Of a stretch of 64,000 bases of DNA, positions 23,484 through 31,504 are shown piece after piece. Numbering within the stretch: the first letter of the stretch is position 1; every line of letters starts with the position of its first letter. Under the pieces are notes generated by a model. The model was not told where the DNA came from. It made no database searches and was given only the letters and a program-made list of their open reading frames with translations. Source of the DNA: Verrucomicrobiota bacterium (lineage in GTDB: Bacteria; Verrucomicrobiota; Verrucomicrobiia; Opitutales; Intestinicryptomonadaceae); assembly GCA_023450935.1 (NCBI GenBank), contig JAEXGH010000023.1:1-64000 (forward strand), given 5' to 3'. The position numbers and the translations under genes were made by a program.

Positions 23484-25870
23484 ACCCGATACAACCGACG
23501 GCCGCAATAAGCGGCATTGGCATTTTTTCCCCCATAGGAAATTCCCCGCGCGAAGTTGAGGCTTCGCTGCGCGCGCAAAAAGACGGCATAGCGCTGGTAT
23601 CGAAAATAGACACTTCAAAATTTGCGTCGCACATTGCCGCCGAAGTGCGCGGCGTGGACTTTTCAAAGGAGCTTTCCGCGCGCGAACTGGAGGATTTTAC
23701 CGACCCTTTTTTGCGCCTTGCCCTTGTCGCCGCCAAGGCGGCAATGCGCGACGCGAAAATCGAAACGTCCCGCCGACGCGACGACATAGCAATGGTTCTT
23801 GCAACGTGCAATGCGGGCATGACAAAGCAGGAGCTTGAATACAGGGCGTTGAACGGCTTCGACGAACCCTTCTCGCGCCGCGACTCAATGCAGGGAGAGT
23901 TCTACGCGATAGCCCGCGCGTTCGCTTCGGCGTTGAATTTGGGCGGGGCGTGCTTTGTCATAAACACGGCGTGTTCGGGCTCTACCGCGGCGGTCGGCTT
24001 GGCGCAGACTCTCGTTCGGCAGGGTAAATACAAGACGGTTTTGGCGGGCGGAGCCGACGCGCTCGCGCTTGCGAATTTTGCGGGCTTTAGCGCGCTCAAA
24101 GTTGTTTCGCCCGAAAAGACCGCGCCGTTTTCGAACCCCGCGGGAATGAACATAGGAGAGGGCGCGGCGTTCTGGATTGTGGAGGAATCGGGCTCGGCGA
24201 AATCGCGCGGGGCGAAAGTCTACGGAAAGATAATCGGCCGCGCCACTGCGGGCGACGCCCACCACCCCACCCAGCCCGATCCCCGCGGCGACGGCGCGTT
24301 CAGGACAATGCGCGCGGCTTTGGAAAATTCGGGCGCGGCGTTGGAGGATATCGGCTGCATAAACGCGCACGCTTCGGGAACGTCGGCGAACGACAGGGCG
24401 GAGTCGAAGGCGGTTGCAAAGTTTGTAGGCGCGTCGGGCGTTCCGTTCACCTGCACAAAGTCATACCACGGGCATTGCATGGGCGCTACGGGCATAATAG
24501 AGGCAACCTGCCAGCTGCTTGCAATGAACGGCGGCTTCATTCCGCCCACGCTGCGCTTCGGCGAATTGCGCGCGGGTTGCGCGGTTGCGCCCGTTTCCGA
24601 ATTGCGCGAAGTTGAATATAACTGTTTCCTTTCGGCAAACTACGCGTTTGCGGGCAACAACGCCGCAGTTGTGGTTGCGCGCAACGGCTTCGAAAAATAC
24701 GCACCGCGAGCCGAGAAAAAACTCCGCAAGGTGATTTCGGGGCTGTCGGCGGTTTCGCCGCTCGGGCTTGGCATGGACGCCAATCTGGAGCGTTTGGGCG
24801 AAGGTTTTTGCGCCGTGGGCGGTGTTTCACGCTTTGAATGTGCCGCGAAAGCTGGAACGGTTTGCCTGCCGAATCCGCGCACGCTCGACCGCCGCATAGA
24901 TTTTTCGGGAATGAATTTCATCGGCGTGTGTTCCACGCTTGCCTGCGCCCGCGCGCTGGAGTCGGCTAAACTGCGCGCCGCCCGCGACGATTCAGTCGGG
25001 CTTGTCGCCGCCGTTTCGCGCGGGGCAAGCCGACAGGCGCATATGGCGGGTGTTTTTTCCGACCCGCAAATGCGTGGCGACATTGCCTGCTTTTCCAACG
25101 TGACGCCGAACTCCACTGCGGGCTGGGTTTCGAAAGCTCTGGAAATCAGGGGCGCGAACACGACTTTCACTTCGGGGCACAACTGCGGTTTGCAGACGCT
25201 CGAATACGCCTCCATGTTAATCGACGGCGGCGACGCCCGCGCGCTTGCCGTTTTTGCCGCCGACGAGCTTTCCGCCGAGCAGATGAACGCCTACGAAAGA
25301 ATCGGCTATCTGCGTTCGGGCGACAAATTCAATTTGCGCTACGCCGACGAATACGCTACGTTTTTCGGCGAAGGCTCTTGCGCGGCGGTTGTGGAAAGTC
25401 TCGAGAGTGCGCAGGCGCGCGGCGCGGAGATTTTCGGCGAAATTTTGGGCGCGGCATCGACTATGGACGGCGGCGATTTCTTCGACGCCGACATGGCCTC
25501 CGACGGGCTGCAACACGCCGCAGAGGCGGCGGTTTCGCAGGCGGGATTGGATTTTGCCGACATTGATTTGATTGTGTGGTCTCCGCGCGGCAGTGCGGTT
25601 GACTCAACCGCCGTGAACGTGCGCGACAGGCTTTTCGGCGGCGTTCCGATGGCGACGACCGTTTTCAACACGGGCTATATGGAAACGGCGTCTTCGCTGT
25701 TTTCGCTTGCGTGTGCGCTTTATTCATACGCGCGGGGTGGTTGTTTGTGGCGGCAGCTCACTGGCGTGGAGGGCTTCGACGGCGCGGTTTTTCCGAAAAA
25801 TCCGAAACATATTTTGGCTTTGGCAAATTCGTTTACGGGCGCGAACTACGCAGTTGTTGTGGGGCGTTAG
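23480..25870 (+). CDS. Second two-domain ketosynthase (KS plus degenerate KS)
   Basis: A 796-residue condensing enzyme. The N-terminal domain (about 1-410) has a full FabF triad: Cys165 (NTACSGS), His297 (NAHASGTSANDRAE) and His332 (YHGHCMGATG). The C-terminal domain (about 417-796) follows the ketosynthase fold again, but the nucleophile region reads TSGHNCGLQTLE, the first His region SPRGSAVDST and the second TVFNTGYMETASS, so all three catalytic positions look altered. It is therefore a second apparent KS-CLF fusion. The start MNPIQP at 23480 overlaps the previous stop by four bases. It is the last gene of the plus-strand operon. Confidence 0.87.
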   Translation: MNPIQPTAAISGIGIFSPIGNSPREVEASLRAQKDGIALVSKIDTSKFASHIAAEVRGVDFSKELSARELEDFTDPFLRLALVAAKAAMRDAKIETSRRRDDIAMVLATCNAGMTKQELEYRALNGFDEPFSRRDSMQGEFYAIARAFASALNLGGACFVINTACSGSTAAVGLAQTLVRQGKYKTVLAGGADALALANFAGFSALKVVSPEKTAPFSNPAGMNIGEGAAFWIVEESGSAKSRGAKVYGKIIGRATAGDAHHPTQPDPRGDGAFRTMRAALENSGAALEDIGCINAHASGTSANDRAESKAVAKFVGASGVPFTCTKSYHGHCMGATGIIEATCQLLAMNGGFIPPTLRFGELRAGCAVAPVSELREVEYNCFLSANYAFAGNNAAVVVARNGFEKYAPRAEKKLRKVISGLSAVSPLGLGMDANLERLGEGFCAVGGVSRFECAAKAGTVCLPNPRTLDRRIDFSGMNFIGVCSTLACARALESAKLRAARDDSVGLVAAVSRGASRQAHMAGVFSDPQMRGDIACFSNVTPNSTAGWVSKALEIRGANTTFTSGHNCGLQTLEYASMLIDGGDARALAVFAADELSAEQMNAYERIGYLRSGDKFNLRYADEYATFFGEGSCAAVVESLESAQARGAEIFGEILGAASTMDGGDFFDADMASDGLQHAAEAAVSQAGLDFADIDLIVWSPRGSAVDSTAVNVRDRLFGGVPMATTVFNTGYMETASSLFSLACALYSYARGGCLWRQLTGVEGFDGAVFPKNPKHILALANSFTGANYAVVVGR

Positions 25871-25978
25871 AGCTTGGCGCGGCGCGCAGGGCGGACGGTC
25901 GTTTCGCGGAAGTCCTACTGAAAAACGTTGGGGCGTTTTGCGGGCACGGGGCAAGACCGAAAAATAGTTGGGCGCAAG

Positions 25979-27010
25979 CTATGCGTGCGGGTATACCGAC
26001 GGCAGAGCGTCGGCGAAGTCGAGCACCGTTCCGCCCCACGAAAGCCCCACGCCGAACGCGCATACAAGCACTTTCATTCCGCGCTTTATTCTGCCCGCCG
26101 CCACCGCGTCGGCGATTGCTATTGCGGGGCTGCTCCCGCCGCAGTTGCCGATATTGCGCACGTCCAGATAGACTTTTTCGGCGTCCAGTTTCAGGCGTCG
26201 GGCGGCGGCGCGCACAATCATTTCGCCCGCCTGATGGAACACGAACAAGTCGATGTCTGCCTTGGAAAGCGCGTTGCGTTTCAGCGTCTGCTCAACACAC
26301 TGCGGGATTGTTTTGAACGCGAACGAGAAAATTTTCAGCCCGTCAACAAACAGGTCTGCAGCCGCGCGGACGTTGCCGTTGCCGTCGTCGCGTTCGATGT
26401 AGTCTTCGGGACGGGGCGGGCGGCGCATTCCCGAGGCGGGGCAAATCAGGTCGGCGTAGCCGCCGCCGTCGGTTCCCAGCGAAAATTTGCCCAAGCGCGC
26501 CCCCCTACCGCGCTCCACAACGCATGCGCAGGCGGCGTCGGAGAAGAGCGACACCGCGCTCTTGTCTTTGGGGTTGATTAGTTTCGAGGGGGTGTCGCCG
26601 CAAAGAAGCAGCACTTTTTCCGCCATTGAAGAGTCCACATATGCCGCGGCGGTCGCCAGCCCGTAGATAAATTGCGTGCAGCCGAGGTTGATGTCGAACG
26701 CGGCTGCGGAAGTTTTCAGACCCAGTCTGTCCTGCAGAATGCAGGCGGTTGACGGCAGGAGGTAGTCGGGCGTTTGGGTCGCGAAAAAGAGGGCGTCGAA
26801 AGAATCGGGCGCGTGCGTTTCGAGAATGCGTTTTGCCGCCGCAAACGCGAGGTCGGAGGCGCACTCGTCGGGCGCGGCAATTCGCCGTTCGTATATGCCC
26901 GAAGCGGCGGCTACTTTCTCCATCACCTCCGCGCCGAAACGTTTGCAGAGTTCGGCGTGCGTGAGCGTCGCGTTCGGGAGCGCGTATGAAATTGCCGTTA
27001 GCGACGCCAT
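25979..27010 (-). CDS. KASIII (FabH-like) beta-ketoacyl synthase
   Basis: A 343-residue thiolase-fold enzyme of the FabH group. The Cys-His-Asn triad is complete: Cys111 (NLGCTQF), His259 (VFHQAGE) and Asn289 (NIGNCGGSS). The usual AACSGF and GNTSAAS motifs are changed, which suggests a specialised starter or acceptor rather than housekeeping FabH. It starts two bases after the tonB stop and so ends the exbB-exbD-tonB operon, while facing the lipid cluster convergently across 108 bases. It could prime or terminate chains made by that cluster; an independent role is also possible. No terminator was seen between the two convergent operons. Confidence 0.87.
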   Translation of the reverse strand: MASLTAISYALPNATLTHAELCKRFGAEVMEKVAAASGIYERRIAAPDECASDLAFAAAKRILETHAPDSFDALFFATQTPDYLLPSTACILQDRLGLKTSAAAFDINLGCTQFIYGLATAAAYVDSSMAEKVLLLCGDTPSKLINPKDKSAVSLFSDAACACVVERGRGARLGKFSLGTDGGGYADLICPASGMRRPPRPEDYIERDDGNGNVRAAADLFVDGLKIFSFAFKTIPQCVEQTLKRNALSKADIDLFVFHQAGEMIVRAAARRLKLDAEKVYLDVRNIGNCGGSSPAIAIADAVAAGRIKRGMKVLVCAFGVGLSWGGTVLDFADALPSVYPHA

Positions 27011-27012
27011 GA

Positions 27013-27825
27013 TTATTTTGCCGTAAACGTTATGGAAATTGTGTGCGGTTTGTTGTCGGGCGGCGCGGGGATTGTGATTGCCCTGAGCACTTGGATAACC
27101 GATTTGTCGAAGTCGTCGTCGCCGCTTGATTCAATGATTCTGACGTTGCTGATTGCCCCCAGCCTGCTTACGCTGAACGCCACTTTGGCATAGAGCGAGT
27201 CGCTCGAAATTGTGGGCACTTTCCAGTTGCGCTTTGCAAGCATCAAGATTTCCTGACTGTATGCGGCAAGCATATCAACAACTGCGCCCGCGTTCGGCCC
27301 CGCCGACGGGCGCGGGTTTTGCGAGAGACTGTCGAGATTGCTTGTTTGCGAAGTGATTTTGCCGATTTTTACGGGCTTTTGTTGCGGGCGTTTTGTCGGC
27401 TTTTTTTGCGAAGTCTTTTTGTTCTTCTTTTTCCACTCGTCGAACAAAACGGTTTTTTGCGCGGGTTTTCTCTCGACTTTTTTAGGCTCGGGTTTCGGAG
27501 CTGGCTTGGGCGAAGGTTCGGGGTCGGGCGGCGTGGGCTGCGGTTCCGGCTCGGGCTGCGGCGGGACGGGTTCCGGAATTTCCAGCGGGTCGATTTCCTC
27601 TATTTTTTCGACGTTCAATTCCGGCTCGGCGGGCTCGGGCTGTTGCGGGGAGCTTACCGCCGACTGCGGCTCGGGGTCTACCATTTCGAAAACAACCTTG
27701 TTTTCCACGTTTTTTTCTTTCGGGAAAAGCGTGTTTACGAGCGCGTATGCGAACATTGCAACCGCCACGATTACATGCAACGCCGCCGAATAACAGTAGC
27801 CGAGCTTTGTGTTATCGACGCTCAT
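27013..27825 (-). CDS. tonB: TonB-like energy transducer
   Basis: A 270-residue TonB family protein that would pass proton-motive energy from ExbBD to outer-membrane receptors. It has one N-terminal membrane helix (about 13-32), a Pro/Glu/Lys-rich periplasmic linker (about 50-140) and a C-terminal TonB domain (about 185-270; YAKVAFSVSRLGAISNVRIIESSGDD). It overlaps exbD by four bases and lies two bases upstream of the KASIII gene. No TonB-dependent receptor is found in the window. Confidence 0.9.
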   Translation of the reverse strand: MSVDNTKLGYCYSAALHVIVAVAMFAYALVNTLFPKEKNVENKVVFEMVDPEPQSAVSSPQQPEPAEPELNVEKIEEIDPLEIPEPVPPQPEPEPQPTPPDPEPSPKPAPKPEPKKVERKPAQKTVLFDEWKKKNKKTSQKKPTKRPQQKPVKIGKITSQTSNLDSLSQNPRPSAGPNAGAVVDMLAAYSQEILMLAKRNWKVPTISSDSLYAKVAFSVSRLGAISNVRIIESSGDDDFDKSVIQVLRAITIPAPPDNKPHTISITFTAK

Positions 27826-28232
27826 TTCACTTCGGTGTCGAGGTGCAGTTTTGTGAGATTGTGGCGTTTGATTGCGTCTATTACGTCCACAATTTTCTGG
27901 TAGGGAAGTATGAAATCGGCGCGCAGGCTGATTGCGGGCGGGTCTTTATCGTTGGCGAGCATTCCGAGCAGTCTGTCAAGCTCCGCCATATCCACGGGCT
28001 GTTTGCCCCAGTAGATCTGCCCCGCCTTTGTAATGGAGATTACCTGAAACTTGATTTCGGGGCGTTGGCTTGCCGAATTTTTTTCCTGCTTGGGCAGGTT
28101 AATCGGGATTGTCTGCTCCAAAAGCGGCGTGCTTATCATGAAGATGATGAGCAAAGAGAACGCCAAGTCCATAAGCGGGGTAACGTTCAATTCCGTCATT
28201 ACGGAGAGAGACTGTCGGCGTTTTAATTTCAT
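27822..28232 (-). CDS. exbD: ExbD/TolR biopolymer transport protein
   Basis: A 136-residue ExbD/TolR protein: short basic N-terminus, one membrane helix (about 15-36) containing the essential Asp in LMDLAFSLLIIFM, and a periplasmic domain (about 60-136). With ExbB it forms the proton-driven motor. Four-base overlaps on both sides couple it with exbB and tonB. Confidence 0.93.
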   Translation of the reverse strand: MKLKRRQSLSVMTELNVTPLMDLAFSLLIIFMISTPLLEQTIPINLPKQEKNSASQRPEIKFQVISITKAGQIYWGKQPVDMAELDRLLGMLANDKDPPAISLRADFILPYQKIVDVIDAIKRHNLTKLHLDTEVK

Positions 28233-29065
28233 TCTTCGTCGAAGTTCGAAATTTCTTCGGAGTCGTCGTCGAGGCTGAAGTCTATGATTTTAGAGGCGTC
28301 GGGCGAAGTTGTCATTCTGCCCGAAACGGAAGCCGTTTTCGGCTCCCTCGTAGCGGCGGCTACGGGTGCGGCCGCCACCGATTCTATTTCGATTTTGTCG
28401 GAGAGCAGTCCCGCGTAGTTCTCTATATCAATGGTCATCTGCTTGATTTTCGAGCTTAGGTAGTTGTAGCCGAAAACCGACGGAATTGCTACAACCAGAC
28501 CGGCAACCGTGGTAAGAAGCGCGCCAGCAACGCCGGGGGCGAGCTGCTGGAGCGTAACCGAAGTCTGCCCGCTCATCGACCCGAAGCAGTCCATAACGCC
28601 CCACGCCGTTCCGAGCAGCCCCAAGAACGGCGCGCCGCTTATAATTGTCCCCAGCAGAACCATTTTTGACTCGTATTTTTCGAGCTGTTCCGAGACGCTT
28701 CTGTTGAGCGCGTTTTCAATCATTGCCGTGCGCGTCGCCGCGGGCACGCGCGCCGCGTTTCCGAGCGACGCCAGCGTGTTGATTGCGTCTTTGAGAAGCT
28801 TCCCGAAGGGGCTTGCGCCCTGCAGCGCACCCGCCGCCTCAATCAGCGAGCGGTATTTCGCCACTTTCCTGTGCGCCGACTTGTTCATTTCGTCAATCGA
28901 AACTAAGTCCGAATACTTGCAGAACATAACTCCCCAAGCCATAACGCTCAGAACAAGAAGAATTACCACAATTACCTGTCCCGCAAAATTCGACTGGAAA
29001 AAGTAGTCGGTCAGCGTGTCTCCCACGACGTTTGTTTTCAAAGCAAAGTTTACAAAAAAGTTCAT
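28229..29065 (-). CDS. exbB: ExbB/TolQ/MotA proton channel protein
   Basis: A 278-residue ExbB/TolQ protein with three hydrophobic segments (about 28-50, 135-165, 178-205) and the conserved channel-forming stretches APFLGLLGTAWGVMDCF and APGVAGALLTTVAGLVVAIPSV. A C-terminal extension (about 220-278) ends in a highly acidic tail, FSLDDDSEEISNFDEE, which is unusual for the family and may be a protein-binding element. It is the first gene of a four-gene operon ending with the KASIII gene. Confidence 0.93.
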   Translation of the reverse strand: MNFFVNFALKTNVVGDTLTDYFFQSNFAGQVIVVILLVLSVMAWGVMFCKYSDLVSIDEMNKSAHRKVAKYRSLIEAAGALQGASPFGKLLKDAINTLASLGNAARVPAATRTAMIENALNRSVSEQLEKYESKMVLLGTIISGAPFLGLLGTAWGVMDCFGSMSGQTSVTLQQLAPGVAGALLTTVAGLVVAIPSVFGYNYLSSKIKQMTIDIENYAGLLSDKIEIESVAAAPVAAATREPKTASVSGRMTTSPDASKIIDFSLDDDSEEISNFDEE

Positions 29066-29159
29066 ACAAACGGGTAGTATTGTCGCAGCTTTGGAAAAAT
29101 CGAGATTTTTTTTTTGCGAAACAGCGATTTTTTACGCCGCGTCCCGTTTCGGGCGGAAA

Positions 29160-29942
29160 TTACGCAATGAAAGACGACAACGCAATAACAGCCATTCCCA
29201 AAAACACGCCTACAATCGCCCCATGTTGGCGGTCGTATTCCTTCGCCATCGGAAGGAGCTCGTCGAGGGCAATGAACACCATAATGCCCGCCGTTGCCGC
29301 CATGCACGCGCCCACGAGCGACGGCGACATCACACTTCCGAGCGCGAAATACGCAGCCACCGCGCCGAGCGGCTCCGCAAGCCCCGAAAACGTCGAAATC
29401 CAAAAAGCCTTTTGGCGGCTGCCTGTAGAGTGGTAGACGGGCAGTGCCACCGAGACTCCCTCCGGAATGTTGTGCAGTAAAATCGCAAGCCCCAGGGCAA
29501 GCCCCATTCGGGTATCCTCCACGGCGGAGAAAAATACGGAAAGCCCCTCGGGGAAGTTGTGTATTGCAAGCGCGGCGGCTGTCATTGTTGCGGCCTTGCT
29601 GAAGCGCGAACGCGACACGTCGCCTTCGAGCATTTCGGTATGGACGTGTTCGGGCACGAACGCATCGATGATTCCCGCAATCAGCGCGCCCGCAAAAAAC
29701 ATTGCAAGCATTTGTGCGCGCGCCGTTTCGGCGGATTCGGCGGCTCTTGCAAGCAGCTGCGCCGACATCGGCATAATGTCGGCAAACGACACGAAAATCA
29801 TCACGCCCGCCGAAAAACTCATCGCCATTGCCATCGTCCTGAGGTCCTGCTTTCTGACGAAAAACGCCAGCAGCGCGCCTATCGACGTTGACGCGCCCGC
29901 TACGAACGTTATGGCAAACGCTGTTAGAATATTGTTATCCAT
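29160..29942 (-). CDS. zupT: ZIP family metal transporter (ZupT-like)
   Basis: A 260-residue ZIP permease for divalent cations such as zinc or iron. Eight hydrophobic segments are visible, and the metal pathway motifs HNFPEG (helix IV) and HNIPEG (helix V) are intact. The variable loop holds a His-containing segment (VPEHVHTEM). It diverges from the PerR-like regulator with 103 bases between starts, which suggests that regulator controls it. No Cys or His-rich long loop as in eukaryotic ZIPs. Confidence 0.92.
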   Translation of the reverse strand: MDNNILTAFAITFVAGASTSIGALLAFFVRKQDLRTMAMAMSFSAGVMIFVSFADIMPMSAQLLARAAESAETARAQMLAMFFAGALIAGIIDAFVPEHVHTEMLEGDVSRSRFSKAATMTAAALAIHNFPEGLSVFFSAVEDTRMGLALGLAILLHNIPEGVSVALPVYHSTGSRQKAFWISTFSGLAEPLGAVAAYFALGSVMSPSLVGACMAATAGIMVFIALDELLPMAKEYDRQHGAIVGVFLGMAVIALSSFIA

Positions 29943-29981
29943 TTCCGCAATAATCCACGTTTCGGATTTTTTTTCAAGAGT

Positions 29982-29999
29982 TTATAATCGGTATTTCCC
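29982..29999. promoter_or_regulatory. Candidate PerR/Fur half-operator
   Basis: TTATAAT (29982-29988) matches exactly one half of the B. subtilis PerR box TTATAAT-n-ATTATAA; the second half (GTATTTC) matches poorly. Its place between the divergent zupT and perR-like genes makes it worth noting. Confidence 0.3.
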
Positions 30000-30045
30000 A
30001 TTTTGGCTTGACTATTTCCGCGTTTTTTTAACCTACTGTCGGTGT

Positions 30046-30429
30046 ATGGTTTGCAAATCCAGATTTTCACCAAAGCGCGCGGCGTTGCTTTCGCTGCTCA
30101 GGTCGGGGCGGCTCGACCACCCGACGGCTATGGAAATCTATTCGGCAATGCGCCGGACGTATCCCAACATAAGTATGGGAACCGTTTACAGAAATCTGAA
30201 GTTTTTGAGCAGGCAGGGCGAAATACTCGTTGTGGGCGCGCCCGACGAATCGGAGAGGTTCGACCACAACACGTTTGCGCACTCGCATTTCTTCTGTAAA
30301 AAGTGCGGGAGGATTATGGACATACCCATTCCCGAAAAATTCGTCGAGACTGCCGAGGCGTCGTCGGGCGTTAAAATACAGTCGTTGCGGGTCGTGGCGG
30401 AGGGCGTCTGCAACAGGTGCGGCAAGTAG
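30046..30429 (+). CDS. perR: Fur family regulator, PerR-like
   Basis: A 127-residue Fur family DNA-binding protein. The winged helix (about 8-65; HPTAMEIYSAM, SMGTVYRNLKFL) is followed by a dimerisation domain. All five regulatory metal ligands of B. subtilis PerR have equivalents here: His25, Asp73, His79, His81 and Asp92; the Asp at the last position (CGRIMDIP) separates PerR from Fur, which has Glu. Two CxxC pairs (84/87, 122/125) form the structural zinc site. It is therefore expected to sense peroxide through metal-catalysed His oxidation. ATG 30046 is chosen because upstream codons lie in intergenic DNA. A peroxide response is inferred from residues only. Confidence 0.88.
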   Translation: MVCKSRFSPKRAALLSLLRSGRLDHPTAMEIYSAMRRTYPNISMGTVYRNLKFLSRQGEILVVGAPDESERFDHNTFAHSHFFCKKCGRIMDIPIPEKFVETAEASSGVKIQSLRVVAEGVCNRCGK

Positions 30430-30466
30430 TTTTTTGCCCTTGCCGAAGCGGGCGCGTTTTCGTGTT

Positions 30467-31345
30467 TCAGCCTATGCACGCAATCGCTACGGCGACCAGA
30501 ATCATTATCGAGCCGAAAATGCGGCGTTGCGCCGATGCGCGCGAAAGTTTTTCCAATTCGGGATATTTATCCGCCAAAAAATACACCAGCGCAATGGACA
30601 TCAATCCGCGCGTGTTGTAGAAGATGTTGCACAGTCCCACGTCGAGTCCCCCCGCCAACGCTCTGAACATCAGCATTGATTCGAACGCCATCAACGCCGC
30701 CGCAGCCAAGCCCGCGCCGAACGACTTGTTCGACGGGCGGAAATCGGCGCACATTTGCGGCATAAACGGGAGCGAAGATACCACCAAAACAATGCTTGTC
30801 ATTCCCAGAAACGCGAACGGATCGAACGCCTTCCCCAAAAAAGACACGAGAACGTCGCACAATGCGTAAAACGTGCATGTAATAAGCGCGAGGCTTATTG
30901 TCGGCAGAAGCTTACCGCCCGCAAGCGAAGACTTGTCGAAGCCCATGACAAATACCGCCGCGCAGCAGAGCACTCCCGCGGCGAGCATTATGGGCGAACA
31001 CGCAACGTCGGTAATTACCGCCGCTGCCGCAAGCACCAGCAAAACCTTTACGCCCATGATGGGAGTCATAAGGCTCACTTCTCCGTAGTGGGCGCATAGA
31101 AAGGTCGTGTAGTTCGCAAGGGCGAAAAACGTTCCCACAATCAGCGGTTTCCAAAGCTCGCCCGCGGGCGGAAGTTCTCCGCACAACGCTACGGGCGCAA
31201 AAACCGCCGCCAGCATGAGGTTTGTCGCCGCAAGCATCGACGTTGCGCGGACGCCGCCCTCGCGCGAAGCCACTTTTACAAGCACCACGCTAAACGAGTA
31301 AAATAGAGCCGCAATTATCGGCAATATAGACAATTTCCAATCCAT
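30467..31345 (-). CDS. EamA/DMT superfamily transporter
   Basis: A 292-residue protein of ten hydrophobic segments arranged as two EamA repeats (about 1-140 and 150-292), as in metabolite and amino-acid exporters. The substrate is unknown. The start MDWKLSILP at 31345 follows AT-rich DNA; the same frame runs on for several hundred codons to the right, but there it is antisense to the propeller lipoprotein gene. It is convergent with the PerR-like gene across only 37 bases, where a weak GCCC/GGGC hairpin (30436-30453) may serve both. Confidence 0.85.
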   Translation of the reverse strand: MDWKLSILPIIAALFYSFSVVLVKVASREGGVRATSMLAATNLMLAAVFAPVALCGELPPAGELWKPLIVGTFFALANYTTFLCAHYGEVSLMTPIMGVKVLLVLAAAAVITDVACSPIMLAAGVLCCAAVFVMGFDKSSLAGGKLLPTISLALITCTFYALCDVLVSFLGKAFDPFAFLGMTSIVLVVSSLPFMPQMCADFRPSNKSFGAGLAAAALMAFESMLMFRALAGGLDVGLCNIFYNTRGLMSIALVYFLADKYPELEKLSRASAQRRIFGSIMILVAVAIACIG

Positions 31346-31504
31346 AAAAAATGCGGATACTACGCCGGCGTCCCAGTTTGTAAAGTTTTTTGTGGCGGCA
31401 GCGCGACAGACATCGGTTGTCGGCGAAATACCGTGCCAAACAATACTAATTTTTCTTGACTTCCCCTCGGGTTCGGGCAAAATCTCCATTGAAAAAATAA
31501 AGTC

